The notes: generated from the letters alone by a model not told the origin. Shown: positions 25,594 to 37,891, counted from the stretch's first letter. The stretch is DNA of 64,000 nt from Allacma fusca (GCA_947179485.1 OX359250.1:12816539-12880538), one strand, 5' to 3'. A program made the numbers and translations.

Positions 25594-28500
25594 AAAGTAT
25601 TTTTTCATGGGAAAGGAAGGGAAAAAAATCCGTTTTCTTTGTGCATAACTTATTTTTATACTGTATTGTAATCGTTACAATAGATTGTTCACACGTGAGA
25701 CTATATCTCATTTGGCATGGAGAACCCTAACTTTCACTTATGTTCATAGCAGGGGATCCATATGCCGAATATTTATGCATTATGCTGTGATAAAAGGTAC
25801 TGTAGGTTTTGAAATCTCAGAATCAGTTTTCAGGGGACTTAAAATGCATGACTCATTCAACTTCTTTTTTTTTCTCAAACCGCCCTTTCGGCAACTAGTC
25901 CCAATTTAATGTTTAAATCCCAGCCACCGAACTTTCAACCAAACGTGACGTAAATATTATGTGTGTTCTATTTGAGTTACATCAATGTCTTGTTAAATAA
26001 CGATACGAAATACAACCAATAAAAAAAGATAAAGCAGAAAATATTTTTTAATGTTGGGGTAGGTACATTTGTACATTGCGTATTGTACAGTAAAAAAGAG
26101 CCAAAAGTTCTGATTGTTAGTTTCTTTTATTTCATGTTTAATGTAAGTGTTTAAGGCAGACTATAATATTTTAATTTAAATATTTTGCAAACGAACAAAC
26201 AATGTTTGACTATAGTTTTGAAACCTAATAAAATTCTAACTTTTCTTAATGACCACTTAATACAGTTTAGCATAATTCCTGTAATGTAAAGATTTCTCAG
26301 CTGTACATACAATTTATTGCATATTTTATCCCGTATGATGTGACTATGAGTTCTTTACCTTGTTGTTATCACCCTTGTACTAATGAATCACAACGGTAAC
26401 CGCTGTAGTGTGATGCGTTTTGATGTTAACACCGTCGTTCCAAGGTCTGTTTAGTGTATTTATATGCTGCCCCTTTTGTGCTGTCAAACCTTCTTTCTAC
26501 TTGTACACTGGTTCACCTTCTTGTTATTCCAGATAATCTGACACAAATTTTCTCTGCTGGTGAGAGATCATTTTAATATTATGTATTCTGAATTTGCAGA
26601 ACAAATGTACCGCACAAGCGCAATATTTTTCAAAGGTGTTCTTGCGGACAGTCATCAAGAATAGGACATCTGTAAGAGTTTCCGAATTCCAACAAAACCA
26701 AGTGCTTCCAGTGTTTCTTAGAATCATGTTTGTACCATGTATAAATAATAAATACACATGTAGCAATGGCTTTGTATTTATGCTTGTTGAGCTTATAATT
26801 TAAAAGTTTTTAATTAAAAGTATTTAAGGCAGCTGAAAGTTTTAAAGTCATTTTTATATCATATCTGATATTTTAATCCATAGTTTAGACTGAAAAAGTG
26901 GCTTGGGTTGTTACCAAAAGCGAATCATTAAAAAATGATTTTATTTCTGTGTGACCTCGTGTAAATATACATTTTTCTTGATATATTTGCCCGCAGAAGG
27001 GAGGCAATTACAATCGTGACAAAGTATATCTTTTTATTGAAATTCAACAAAATCTTTTAATAACTGCCATTAGCAATAATATTTTGATGATAAGAATCTA
27101 TTTGTAATAAATTATATGATGTACTAAAATATTATTGAGAATATAATTAGTTGAGAATATCATTTACAATATATTAGCGTACTTTTAAGAAAGTTGATGA
27201 AGATTAATAATTATTGTAATATTTCAAAATTAATATCTATATAAACGTTGCAACCGACTCCAAGCTCAAGGTTGGAGACGTTTGTCACATGGCGGACAAC
27301 CCAAGGTGAAAAGGTAAAATTTAATTGGAAATTACTGTCCAATTACTTCTAAGTTCAATTTTATATAAAATCGGAGGGTTGACTATATATTAAGCTAGTC
27401 AGAGCTAGCTAGCTTAATGTACATTTTAATACTTAAAATATTCAGAATTTAGTTGAATTTACAAACACTAGTAATTACTGTAAAATTAATGGAGTCGCCC
27501 TTACATTACTAATTTGATGACCTTATTTATTGTTGCTGAGATTTGAGTAAAATATTTATAAACTTTGAAATAGGTGCAAATATTTTTATAAAAAGTCATG
27601 CAAGACAGATTTTCAGACTTTATTGCTGCTTTTGTAGTTATTGGTTTCACAGCTAATTCAATTCAAATCAATGGGCACAGTTAATTTATGTCGTTTGTTT
27701 AGCCATTACGCTACATCATATTTATTTGACTATTTCTTTTATGAGAAATTGACGGCTTTCAAATTACTCCCGAAACGGATAAAAGTGCTAGAGCTGCAAT
27801 CTTGGAAGATAACAACATTTTCTTCTAGCTAATCTGATCATCTGTAATCTAAATATAATATCTAATTAATTACATAAAATGAAAGTTCAACTAACAATAA
27901 CGGAAAGGATTTACAATGATTTAACATTTAAAAAATATATTTCTTTTGAGCTTCCAGACAAATGGTCAAGGTGTTCGTAATCAAGAGGTATACATTTGAT
28001 CTCTAATAAAGATTATATCACCGTTGAAGATACAAAATGATCTAAATGCATTTTTGATTACAGTCATTACAATCAATGCGGTTTCTCTAAAAGCAAAATG
28101 ATATTTTTCCATGCTCTTGTGTAGAATATTTTGAATGAGCATTACGATTATTACCATTAATTTTTTAAAATCACATTGTGATATTATACATTTCGTGTTG
28201 TCATGTTGATGAAACTTTGTGTCTATCATTTTGCTTTTACTGAAAAATGCCTCTTCACCGACTATTCTTTGAAATTGAATAATTCATAGAATACAGATAG
28301 CTGTCGTTTACAACACATTCTAACATATTTTTATCCCAAAATCTGCTCACCCCACAATTACGGAAATTCGTTAGAGATGCCTCCACTTAAAGCCAGGCGC
28401 TACTCATAAAGTAGAATTATGAGTGATTCCGATTAATTTCAGTTTTAATCAATTTCCTCCTAACTTGGTGACTTCAATCTAAAACGTAAGTGAAGGAGCA

Positions 28501-30491
28501 CCGCAAGTTTGCATAAGAAAAGAGAAGCATTCACGTATTGCGGTTATACACTCATGCATATACAGTACTCCCGGATGGAATAATTAATTCTCGTGAATTT
28601 AGAATCAGACGGTGAGCCCGTTGGAAATTTGTCTATGTTATGAATTATTAAATAAGGGCACTCATGCGAAATAAGTTTAAGAAATGAAAGACCCAAAGAT
28701 ATCGAAATTTTGATTCCTTGTGAAGAAGCTTCCCCAGAAACAGGATGTCATTCGAGTGAAATGAACTCCCTAATTCCACTTAACTGTATCTATACATACG
28801 CAGATATTTATATAAACGTACAAAAAGGAACGTATAAAAACTCCACCTTTTCCCTCTCATCTATAATGTACTCCAATTTTGACCTGACAGAAATTTCATT
28901 TTCTGAAAACAGAACAGGATGTGTAATAATTCTGCAAACGACTCAAACTCATTGAAGTGGCCAGCGTTTCAGTTTCAGAACAACTTCACAACTTTTAATA
29001 TTTGCAGATACAACGTTAATAACAAATAAAAACCACCTAACTTGTTCCTACACCTGCACCCTAAGGCCTGAGTGAAACTCTATTTCCGAAATCGATTTAA
29101 TTTTGCAATATATATTCTATATATATATGTATATGTTTGTGAATTAAAGTAAAGCTTGACTATAAATTGTACACATGCGTGCGACCTGCAATAAAAACTC
29201 AAACAAATGCCGCATTACAGAATTAATTATTGAATCGGATGTTTCTCTGCTCGGATATTTTCTTGGAATTACTTCCCTCCAAGACTACCAAGGCATGAAT
29301 AAGGGATCCTTATAGAATATGAAATATTCAACCAATACGAAGCGCAATTCTTCTTCCATCAAATTATTTTTAACTTAATGAAAAACCATGGAATTCATTA
29401 TCTCATTTACACTCACGGTCAAAGTACAAAGTAATTGCACTCAGGAAAATCAATTTTGTTTGCACGAGGCGCTTCCCCCCTAAAGCCTTTCTTGTTTAAC
29501 TTGCTCAAAAGGGAATTAGTCCTCTCGGAAATACACTTGTGCACCTTTGTGTGTACATGCACAATATTCGTGGAAGTTTATTGGCTCATTATACAATATA
29601 TTCTCTCTTCTCTACGAAATTGTAACTCTTGGTAAGGTACTCTGTAATATGCACACTCGCTGTTCTTACTTTCCCCAGACTTGGTAGTAGAGTTGGTAGA
29701 AGGTTTCAAAAGGCTCTTGGCTGCAATAGCTGCTAAATTGTTGGTCTACTGAAGGGATTCTGCTGTTTGGTGCTTCCACTTAATACTAAGTCAACAATTT
29801 GCACATGTTCGATTTTTTTCCCCAAATTACAGTACCTACCTCTATATGTAATTATATATAACCCAGTATTTACATACACAACTGTTATCATGTTTACTCT
29901 TGAGCTTTTCGGATGACTAATTAAATCTTGCGGGGAGAAAGCTGAAATGCTCAAAACTTATGAGAAGTGAAAGAAGGCTGTGCTAGAAACACTTTTGCTT
30001 GACAATAATACTTACTGCTACATTTCGATTTCAAACTAGCCAATGTACAATCAAATGAATCAATAACAAGGCTTTATCACCACACGATCATCATATAAAT
30101 GTGTGTTAGTCAAATCAATATAGGATTTGACTTGTATAATGTTAAGCTATGTATGTATCTACGTCTACCTATTGGTATTTATATAATATATTTGGTTGAA
30201 TGGGTCTTACCTTTCCACAGTGCCTATTCCAATGAGTGTGGCTAATAAATTTTGCTTAAAATAAATTTATTTAGAATTGTGGGCTACACTACTGTAAGAA
30301 CTTTATGCGTAGTGCTCATTGGGGAATTATAGGAGCAAAATGTAAGAAACCTGCTTGAGCACTTTCTTATGTAAATATAGTGCCTCCAAATTGAGGACAC
30401 ACAGTTCACCCAGCCAGGTTTGTCCAGTGAGACGCACCAACTACACAGAGAGTGTGTAGGGATTACATAAATAATTCCCGTCTTGAGTTTC
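25594..30491. other. Intergenic, very AT-rich
   Basis: About 4.9 kb between the transporter and the left end of the Polinton. It contains the transporter 3' UTR (AATAAA-like sites near 26018 and 26228). No ORF has recognisable similarity. Nothing at the left boundary matches the GPCR-like fragment found outside the right boundary. Confidence 0.45.
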
Positions 30492-30737
30492 AGAAGAGAA
30501 ATGTCGACGCAAAACTGAGAGCTTGAATGACTCAGCAAAAATCTCAAATAGGTTTGATGCGCTTCAGCGCATCCTATGATTTTTAATACTATATACATAT
30601 GTAGTATTAAATTATTTGTATACTGCATATTAAAATGGCATATGCTATATATCATCCAGTAGTTTTTAATATTATATATGTAATTACATTATGCATATAC
30701 TGCATTTAAAACTGCATATGCGATATGACATATGTGA
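30492..30737 (+). repeat. Left terminal inverted repeat of the Polinton
   Basis: The segment matches the reverse complement of 56314-56560 at roughly nine bases in ten. The match starts at AGAAGAG and fades after GATATGACA...TGTGA. It includes an inner near-palindrome GATGCGCTTCAGCGCATC and several CATATG motifs. Apparent ORFs across it are shadows. Confidence 0.92.
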
Positions 30738-31089
30738 GCTAGTAATATTAAGCATATTATTGGCAATTCTTTAAATACTAAAATCGTCCATTAGTTACGA
30801 AGCATTACGAAGTTGCAGGTAAACGTTATGGTGGCGTTGAAGGTGCGTGCGGATTGGCTCTGCCTGGAGCCTTAAGGAACGGGAATGAAGACGGGCGTTA
30901 ATTGGCTCTCACAAAAAGGTATTGTAATGTCGTAACTTGATCGTAATGCTTTGTTAACGTTCCGCTTTGCTTCATTTTACTAGGCCCAATTCTTTTGTGT
31001 ATGTTGCTAGACCGTAGACACTTAAATTATTCTCTCATAGTCTAATTTTTTTTGAGTTTTATTGATTGTTTTTTCTTTGTTTGGTGGTC
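30738..31089. promoter_or_regulatory. Subterminal region, probable promoter of the left membrane-protein gene
   Basis: Noncoding DNA between the left inverted repeat and the first ATG of the plus-strand gene. Part of it, about 30815-30900, is GC-richer than the surroundings. No clear TATA box was found. In Polintons this position would also be next to the protein-primed replication start at the terminus. Confidence 0.3.
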
Positions 31090-32463
31090 ATGGATAATTG
31101 TAAGTAGTGGCTGCAAATATAAATATTGGCTTGTGTTTGAGTGTAAGAGTGTAATTGTGTTAATTAAATAATTTTTTAAATATTTTAGTATGTAACTTGC
31201 TGCGCTCATGCAGTGACTGTACCACAAACCCAAATTGTAATTGGGGAATACTGTTCCAGCAAGCGGGGCAATGCGTACGGGATATTGCTGAAATTGGCGA
31301 GGAAGTGCTCGGAATTGCTCGATCTCCAGCCGAGTGTGGAGATCCTCAGTGCCAGAGCACGGTCGTGCGAAAAATCTCAATTATTGATTGGTCGGTTACT
31401 GGTAAGTTGTTTATTAATCTTGTTGTCAAAACCAATGTCAGTCCTTGTCGCTCCTTGTGACTCCTTGTGGCTCCTTGTGGCTCCTTGTGGCTCCTTGTTG
31501 GTCCTTGTGGCTCCTTGTCGCTCCTTGTGGCTCCTTGTGGCTCCTTGTCGCTCCTTGTGGCTCCTTGTGGCTCCTTGTCGCTCCTTGTCGCTCCTTGTCG
31601 CTCCTTGTCACTCCTTGTCGCTCCTTGTCGCTCCTTGTTGCTCATTGTCGCTTCTTGTCGCTCCTTGTTAGTCTTTGCGTCAACTACATTGTTGTCAATC
31701 CATTAATTACCCGTGACTTAAAATAAATAATTTAATTTCAAATTACAGTTAATTTTCCAGGTGCACTTAGTGTTGTGGGAGCAATTTTGTTAGGAGGAAT
31801 TGGGTTTGCTGTATTCTGGCTGCTGCAAAGACGAGCTTCAGCACAGTACAGGCCCCAATTGAACGAACAGGAAGCTGCCAGAGTTCGAGGGTTCGTCCCT
31901 GCTAACAACCGATACGCTCGACGGAACACCATTCGAGCATGGCTTGAGGACGTGATGCAGCAGGAAGGGGATGCAGAGGACGTAGCTCTTGGGCGTCAAG
32001 GTAATATTTATAAATGCAATACGCCAATGTGAGGCAATTTAATAATGTGCGTAAGATACATCACTAATAAAAATTTTGTGCTCATACAGTTTTGGATCAA
32101 TTACGAGCAAATCTTGCAAACGACGCGCTTGACCAGCTCCGTCGTCAACAAGTCCGTGCTGACCGCTACAATGAGCAGCTTGACCAACAAGTCAATAGGC
32201 CTCACGGAAATCCATTGCTTGACCCAGCATTTCAGCCCCCCGAGGATTTGGCAAATCAGCCAGCTTTGCTGGTTCTGAATGATCCAGAAGCGGTCGTTGT
32301 CCAAGATAATGGTGTAGGAGGTTTGTTGGCTCAAGAGGTAGAAGTCCCTCCTGCAAATCAGATGCTGGTTGAGGAAGTCAACCGTAGTCCCCGTCGAGTT
32401 GCTCTTCCACGACAAGCCAAAGTTGTTGCAACTGAAAGACTGCGTCAATTCTTTCGCCGTTGA
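31090..32463 (+). CDS. Single-pass membrane protein with PSI-like cysteine ectodomain
   Basis: Four exons join in phase 1: 31090-31099 (a 10-base micro-exon with the ATG), 31189-31401, 31761-32000 and 32090-32463, giving 278 aa. Residues 5-32 carry the spacing C-x5-C-x2-C-x5-C-x-W...GQC, with the string CSDCTTNPNCNW. This resembles the plexin-semaphorin-integrin (PSI) cysteine module, although the Cys that normally follows the Trp is Gly. A helix at about 75-96 (VVGAILLGGIGFAVFWLL) is followed by RR and a Gln/Asp/Arg-rich tail with coiled-coil character (LDQLRANLANDALDQLRR). No cleavable signal peptide is seen, so the helix may act as a signal anchor. The architecture is shared with the gene at 50.6-51.8 kb near the other end of the element. 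An entry, attachment or host-membrane role is speculation. Intron 2 holds a 10-bp tandem array. Confidence 0.6.
31441..31664. repeat. 10-bp minisatellite in an intron
   Basis: About 22 tandem copies of CTCCTTGTNN, mostly CTCCTTGTGG and CTCCTTGTCG, fill the second intron of the membrane-protein gene. The CG variant creates TTGTCGCTCCT, the same 11-mer that forms the arm of the 48-bp repeats at 52.3 and 54.7 kb. The lack of stops across it on both strands follows from the repeat and is not coding. Confidence 0.93.
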
Positions 32464-32789
32464 TTTCTTTTTTCTTTTTGTATAGTTGTTCAAAAATAAT
32501 GAATTACTAAATGTCTTATAACTCTATTCAAATCTATGGTGCTTGTCCTTATGAATTTTATATGACGTTCCAAGGCATCGCTGCCTTTTTTCGAGTGCCA
32601 TGCGGTAACATTGTAGTCATTGTAGCAATGTTATTTGATATATTTGTATTTTTATAATCGTTGTAATAAACGTTGTTAACACACATTTTGTATGGAAGCG
32701 TATATACTAGTGTACATGACCATCAACCACATCAGTCAGGTCTTTTCATCTGTACAGTTAGCTTGCTATAATCTCGCACGAAGGTAATC

Positions 32790-33287
32790 ATGAAAGTAAA
32801 TCAGTTGAGATGCCACTCTTGCCGTTTTAGTTACTTGTATAATTTAAAAGCAAGGCATATGGTTAGGTTGCAAGTACACGATACCAAACAGTATTGTAAT
32901 CGGTGTTCAACAATACTTTTAATTAAAAAAACAATTTCTGAGATTTACAATACATCTAGGGAACTCGCAGTGTCTTCTAGTGGCAGTTCAAAACTAGATA
33001 AGGCTTTTGTTCCCGCCTATTGGGTCAAAACGTTCAAGTCATTTTGGAACTCTAAATGCCAGTTTTGTAAAAGTGACTCGTTAGAAGAGGATATTACAGA
33101 GCGCCAGTTCCATTTAGAGACCTATTCGGATTACAAGCAACTGTGTAAAGGCATTATTGTGTACGAATTTGCTCTACAAGACTCTATTAGGCTGTGTGAA
33201 ACTTGTTTTGCAACATTTGTTCTCAATACAAATTGCCCTCAAGAAGTAAAGAACAGTTTTACAAAGGTGCTTAAAACTATTAAATGA
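32790..33287 (+). CDS. Cysteine-pair protein upstream of the integrase, unknown
   Basis: A single-exon ORF of 165 aa with four CxxC pairs: CHSC, CNRC, CQFC and CETC. These suggest two zinc ribbons or one treble-clef-like fold, separated by a Ser-rich linker. Basic residues are common in the first half. The stop overlaps the integrase start in an ATGA (33284-33287), so the two are probably expressed from one transcript or were once one frame. Many retroviral-type integrases have an N-terminal zinc-binding domain; this ORF could supply an analogous function in trans, which is inference. I do not recognise the family. Confidence 0.65.
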   Translation: MKVNQLRCHSCRFSYLYNLKARHMVRLQVHDTKQYCNRCSTILLIKKTISEIYNTSRELAVSSSGSSKLDKAFVPAYWVKTFKSFWNSKCQFCKSDSLEEDITERQFHLETYSDYKQLCKGIIVYEFALQDSIRLCETCFATFVLNTNCPQEVKNSFTKVLKTIK

Positions 33288-34545
33288 ATTCTGGAGAAAT
33301 AAGGAGAAGTTACTTAAACCAGCGTCTTTCGGGTTCATTTTCGGGCCTTGACGGGTTTTTGCGCCAGCGAAGAAAATGGAATGATAAGAAAGCAGTTGAA
33401 GCGGAACTTCAAACAATTCAAAGCTACAGTCTCCATAAACCAATTAAAAGAAAATTTAGGCGGCGAAACGTTCAAGTAGGACTCATAAATTCCACTTGGT
33501 GCGCTGATTTAAAAATCTTATCGGACAAGTGGGTTCCATATAACAACTGTAATAAATGTGTATTTGTATGCATGGATTTTTTAAGTAAGTATGCGTACTG
33601 TAGAATGCTAAAATCAAAAAGCTCGGAGCATGTCATCAAAGCATTTAAATCAATTCTAAAAGAAGCAAGCCCTGCGAAACCAGACTATTTGTGGACAGAC
33701 GAAGGTCAGCCATTTGTCTACAAATATTTTGTAGTAAAGCTTATAACTATAATGTACATAGTGTTGAAATGTTGTTAAATTGTAGGAACGGAGTTCCGGT
33801 CACGTGCGTTTCTAAACCTTCTGGACGATAATAAAATTGTGGCATATTCTACTTCCTCTCCAATTAAGAGTAGTCCGGCTGAACGACTTATTAGAACCCT
33901 ATTTACAAGAATTCAGCGCTACTTGACACACAATAATACATTTAAATTTGACGACAAACTCCAAGAATTTGTCACGAGTTACAATCACACGGTACATAGT
34001 TCAATCAAAAGGACTCCTGCCTCGGTCAAGGTTGAAGATAACTTTGATGTGTGGTGGGAATTGTATAAAAAGTATATACAGGAACAGTCTTTACCCAGAA
34101 AGCCTTCTCGGCTCCAAGTTGGTGATAAGGTCCGCATTGGAAGACATAAGATCATTTTTGAAAAAGGTAATCTATAATGTTTTAATTAGCTATTATTGAC
34201 ATGTATATTAGCCGTTATTTACATTTAAATACAGCTTTGCACGCGTATTTTAAGATTAAATTATATATTTTGAATACAGGATACAGCGAGAATTTTTCCC
34301 GAGAGATATTTGAAGTGGGGTCTGTACATAATACCCATCCGTATACATATAGCTTAGTAACTTTGAGGACCGCGGAACCACTCCAAGGAAAATTTTATTT
34401 TGAAGAGTTGTCATTGGTGGAGGAACAGGCGCCAAGGACAAACCAGGACGTTTTGGAAAACAAGAATGTCGACATACATACTTCCCGACCACAAGCCAAT
34501 ATGGATGACCCTGAGCAGCAAAATGAACGAAAGTTCGACTCCTAA
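33284..34545 (+). CDS. Polinton integrase (retroviral-type, DDE)
   Basis: Exons 33284-33704, 33786-34166 and 34280-34545 join in phase 1 to give 355 aa. The rve core starts after SYSLHKPIKRKF and shows the three catalytic acids: Asp75 in TWCADL, Asp139 in WTDEG and Glu173 in SPAERLIRT. SYNHTVHSSIKRTPA follows, typical of Polinton integrases. The C-terminal part has the beta-barrel signature GDKVRIGRHKIIFEKG, then FSREIFEV and GKFYFEELS, matching the SH3/chromo-like tail of the family. The enzyme inserts the element, normally producing 6-bp duplications. Its last 41 bases overlap the next ORF. All catalytic residues are present, so activity is plausible. Confidence 0.95.
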
Positions 34546-36028
34546 TAATTTAGTTGCGACTTTTAAAACGCCACTGCTCTGCCCGCAAAACGCATATGAA
34601 ATTGGTCTGGTCAGCCTAAGATTTACATTGAGAGACCCAAGCCAAGTTCAACCTAGCCCAAGTCCAGCAGTACCGCCAAATGATCCTCCAGAACCGCCTC
34701 TCTTTCCAAATATTCAGTCACCGGTAATAAGAAAATTCACTCAAGAAGTTTTGGGTGATGACCTCATGTCATTCGTCGGAAATCTTAATGACACATTTAA
34801 GGATAACAAAATTCCGGTTTGGTTCAAATCAACTATAATAGCAAGTCTACCCGAAACGGAATTGTTGGTCGATATAACAGTTGGGGAACTAGGGCAAGAC
34901 GAACACCTAAGAATTCCAAATAAACTAGCCAAGGTCCTGGGATTTGAAAGACTGCATTTTTATTTGGGTTCTAGTAATGCAAAGGAAACCTGCAAGCAAA
35001 GTACCTTCAGCAAATCATTTTCAAAGGGGGAGAATGTTGAACTTGAATTGGTCAAATTTTCGAGTGATAAAACCGCTTCAGAAAATATAATATATGTAGA
35101 CAACATATTTGAATCGCTGTATGCACACAAATTTGAAATTCATAAGAACCTACACTCGTTCGTTAGTGCGGCCAATGCGAGTTTGAATAAAAACGGATAT
35201 GACTTGGAATTTACATTGCTAGCTAATGGAAAAACCCAGTTGGAGTTTAAAAGCTTTACCAAAAAATCAGGCCAGTTTGTTTACATTCCCCCAAAAGTTG
35301 CTGATGCGTTGGGCTTTTCGACTGTTAAATTTGATGTAGGGATACACTTGAGTGAAAATGAGGCAAGTGACGTTCTTCTGAAAAAAATTGCAAAGTACGA
35401 GAGATTATACTTTACGTTTGGTCTATATAGCAGACAGCTGTATTATATGAAAGAGCCCAAGAGCAGGGACGCGGACGATGTTATTTCAGAAATTAATAAG
35501 ACATTCAGCGACCAAAAGTTTAAGGAATATGATATCACCTTTCAAATTAAAAATGGTGAAATATTTGTGCGTGAGTTACCACCGTATGCAACAATTTTGT
35601 TTTCGTCGACGTTGAATAATTTTTTTGGAATCGCTGAAAATGCTGTATTTAGGAAAGGAGCACGGTTCACCGTTTCTCAAGATATTATAGCGGAAGAAAG
35701 CCAAGAAAATTTTACTGACGACAATCATGGCATTTATTTTCCACCTCAAGATGCGGGGGACGCTAAAAGGCTTTTGGTTATAGCTGATTGTGTTCAAAAT
35801 CAATACTATGGCAATTTCACCCTCCCCCTTCTCAGAGATTTGGATTTATCAAGTAGGAACTATAATACGCCAATCATAATCAATTTTGAACCAGTTGTTT
35901 ACTTGGGATTGACAAGCGATGTAGTGCAGAAACTTCGCGTGAGATTCTTAGACGAATTCTTAAGAGACAGTGAATTTTCATCGGATTCTGAAACAATCGT
36001 TAGTCTACACTTGCGACCAAAATATTAA
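34505..36028 (+). CDS. Penton-like minor capsid protein candidate
   Basis: A single exon encodes about 507 aa from ATG 34505; in-frame ATGs at 34466 and 34523 are alternatives. The start was chosen because it gives MTLSSKMNESSTPNN directly before NLVATFKTPL and YEIGLVSLRF, the usual opening of the Polinton minor capsid (penton-like) protein, in which a Ser/Asn-rich start leads into a first beta-strand and an (E)xGLxxLxF motif. Two repeats of a LG[FW] pattern (LAKVLGFERLHF; VADALGFSTVKF) fit the same family. It overlaps the integrase end by 41 bases and is followed one base later by the core-like gene. The assignment rests on the N-terminal pattern, size and position between integrase and major capsid gene; a fold prediction would settle it. 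Confidence 0.7.
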   Translation: MTLSSKMNESSTPNNLVATFKTPLLCPQNAYEIGLVSLRFTLRDPSQVQPSPSPAVPPNDPPEPPLFPNIQSPVIRKFTQEVLGDDLMSFVGNLNDTFKDNKIPVWFKSTIIASLPETELLVDITVGELGQDEHLRIPNKLAKVLGFERLHFYLGSSNAKETCKQSTFSKSFSKGENVELELVKFSSDKTASENIIYVDNIFESLYAHKFEIHKNLHSFVSAANASLNKNGYDLEFTLLANGKTQLEFKSFTKKSGQFVYIPPKVADALGFSTVKFDVGIHLSENEASDVLLKKIAKYERLYFTFGLYSRQLYYMKEPKSRDADDVISEINKTFSDQKFKEYDITFQIKNGEIFVRELPPYATILFSSTLNNFFGIAENAVFRKGARFTVSQDIIAEESQENFTDDNHGIYFPPQDAGDAKRLLVIADCVQNQYYGNFTLPLLRDLDLSSRNYNTPIIINFEPVVYLGLTSDVVQKLRVRFLDEFLRDSEFSSDSETIVSLHLRPKY

Positions 36029-36029
36029 A

Positions 36030-36389
36030 ATGAGAGATATTTTGTGCAACGATAGTAGCGAAGCCTGCACTTTGGAGCCTCCTCACGTCGTCGACGATGA
36101 CAGTACAATTAATTATCAAGTGGGTGGTCGAATTGACACCCATATTACGGGCCTGGGCGGGGGCACTGGACTGTCCACAGATTCATCTTCTTATCTTGTG
36201 CCCTTGACTCAGTCGCGTAGGCAATCCGCTTCCGGACACCGACGTAGACGGAAACAAGTAGGCGGTCGTGTGCATAAGCGTAAACCCAAAGTCCCGAGGA
36301 GAAGGAGGAAAAATCCAAAGGCAGTGCAAAGCGGTGGGGCAAGACGTAGAAGAAAATTAGCAATTAAACGAAACTGTGCGAAACGTTAA
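36030..36389 (+). CDS. Arginine-rich core-like virion protein with GG sites
   Basis: A 119-aa single-exon ORF starts one base after the previous stop. The N-terminal third is acidic and hydrophilic, the last 60 residues are dense in Arg and Lys (HRRRRK, KVPRRRRK, ARRRRKLAIKR). Three QxGG strings occur: QVGG at residues 30-33, QVGG at 76-79 and QSGG at 100-103. They resemble the xxGG sites cut by adenovirus-type proteases, and the element encodes such a protease 1.5 kb downstream. The layout recalls adenovirus core proteins processed during maturation. A DNA-condensing role inside the particle is inferred from charge and position. Confidence 0.75.
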   Translation: MRDILCNDSSEACTLEPPHVVDDDSTINYQVGGRIDTHITGLGGGTGLSTDSSSYLVPLTQSRRQSASGHRRRRKQVGGRVHKRKPKVPRRRRKNPKAVQSGGARRRRKLAIKRNCAKR

Positions 36390-36404
36390 GTAACGCCGGT
36401 TAAT

Positions 36405-37874
36405 ATGGAGACTTCCGTGTTTCAAGAAGATCCAACGGTATTTTCTGGTTCGCAAGAATCCATTAGAAGTGAACTGTTGCCGTTTCAAAATTTTCCTACA
36501 GACGTCAGTACCTTAAATAGTGTTGACTATGTCCCATACTATCCTGTTGAATCTTTTACAGATAATTACCAACCAATTCAATTTGTAGTCAGTGGGGACT
36601 CTAGCAGCTACTTTGACCTGGCTGACAGTTTTCTTAAGATTAAAGCAAAAATAGTGAGGAGTGATGGAAACGTTTGTGACTCCACAGATTTGGTCTGTCC
36701 AACAAATTTGTTTTTTGACGCGTTTTTCAGTAACGTGCAAGTATTTCTGAATAACGTCCAGGTTTTTGACAGCTATAACAACTACCCCTTTTTAGCGTAC
36801 TTCCACAAAGTGTTGTCCACTAGCCCAGAGGAAAAAAACGGTCGACTTAAAGATTGTTTTTATTACCCCGACGATACGTTTAATGACTACGCAAGTAGTG
36901 ATGCTGGGTTTACGAAGCGATACGAAATTACCAAAAATTCCCAGCAATTTGTATGCAGTGGTAATATAACTGCAAATTTGTTTATGCAGCAGCGCTATGT
37001 CCCCTCAATGACAGAACTGAAAATAGTTCTTCGAAGGTCAAATCCAGAATTTTGCCTCGATTGCAAAACCGATGTTAAAGCGTCTATTTCCGGCTGCCCA
37101 TACAGTGTAGTTCTAAACGAGGCTACCTTGTTTATGAGTCGCAAAGTGGCTTCAAATGGTGTTCTCCAATTGCACCGAAGACTTTTGAATGAGGGAAAGA
37201 CCTTTAAATTGCCATGCCCAGCAGCCGATCTCAAATGCATTAATATTGCAGCGGGACTTTCGGCATATCACTCTGACGCCATTATACTGCCCAGATTACC
37301 AAAGTGCATTGTCCTGGGATTCGTTCCGACTTCAGCATACCTTGGAAAGCTGTCATCTAGCCCTTTTAATTTTGAACCACATGGTATTTCTAGCGTGACG
37401 TTCCAGTGGAGCAACGACACACAAGAATCCAGAGAATTTACGTATGACTTTCAAAACGGGGAAGCTGGGGTGTTTGACGTCACACTTGCATTGAGGTCCT
37501 TGAGGAGACTAGCTGCATCACAGATTGTTGGCAACGGCATAAACATTGAAAATTGGAGAAAGGGTAAACCGCTTACAAATAATGATTTAATATGTACATT
37601 AAGAAATTAACTCATGCAAGTCTTGCTATCAAAATATATAATTATTATTGTTGGAAGTAATATGGTATCCCTTTATTTCTCCACAGGTTATGCGCTTACG
37701 TGCATTGAGTTACTTCCGTTGTCGTCAAACAGTCTCTCTCTCAATAAGAGTGGACAAATGAAAATATCTCTGAGATTTTCTGAAGCCCTCAAGCAGAACA
37801 CCTCAGTACTTATGTACAATCTGGGTCAGCAGTGCGTGGAGATTGACAAAAACAGGCTTGTCACAGTTGACTGA
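36405..37874 (+). CDS. Major capsid protein (F54H12.2-like)
   Basis: Two exons, 36405-37563 and 37687-37874, join in phase 1 (G|GT) to give 448 aa. If the intron is missed, the frame ends early at 37610. The N-terminal motif YQPIQFVVSGDSSSYFDLA and FLKIKAKIV is the signature of the Polinton capsid family annotated in many animals as F54H12.2-like. The sequence ends with the conserved block LKQNTSVLMYN and VEIDKNRLVTVD, encoded by exon 2, which supports the splice. A double jelly-roll fold is expected for this family. The length is on the short side of the range. It should form the hexameric shell of the particle. Confidence 0.85.
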
Positions 37875-37891
37875 ATTCTACTGTATCCCAA

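Noticed and set aside
30284-30655. ORF of 123 codons across the left inverted repeat
   Set aside because: It mirrors a frame in the right repeat and continues into unrelated flanking DNA; no coding evidence.
31213-31706. Ser/Leu/Cys-repeat ORFs across the 10-bp array
   Set aside because: Several frames on both strands stay open because the repeat has no stops; the region is an intron.
33284-34545. Integrase as sign of a retrotransposon or retrovirus
   Set aside because: No reverse transcriptase, protease of retroviral type or LTRs are present; PolB, ATPase and inverted repeats fit Polinton.
37614-37874. Separate small gene after the capsid gene
   Set aside because: It matches the C terminus of the major capsid family and joins by a G|GT splice, so it is the second exon.
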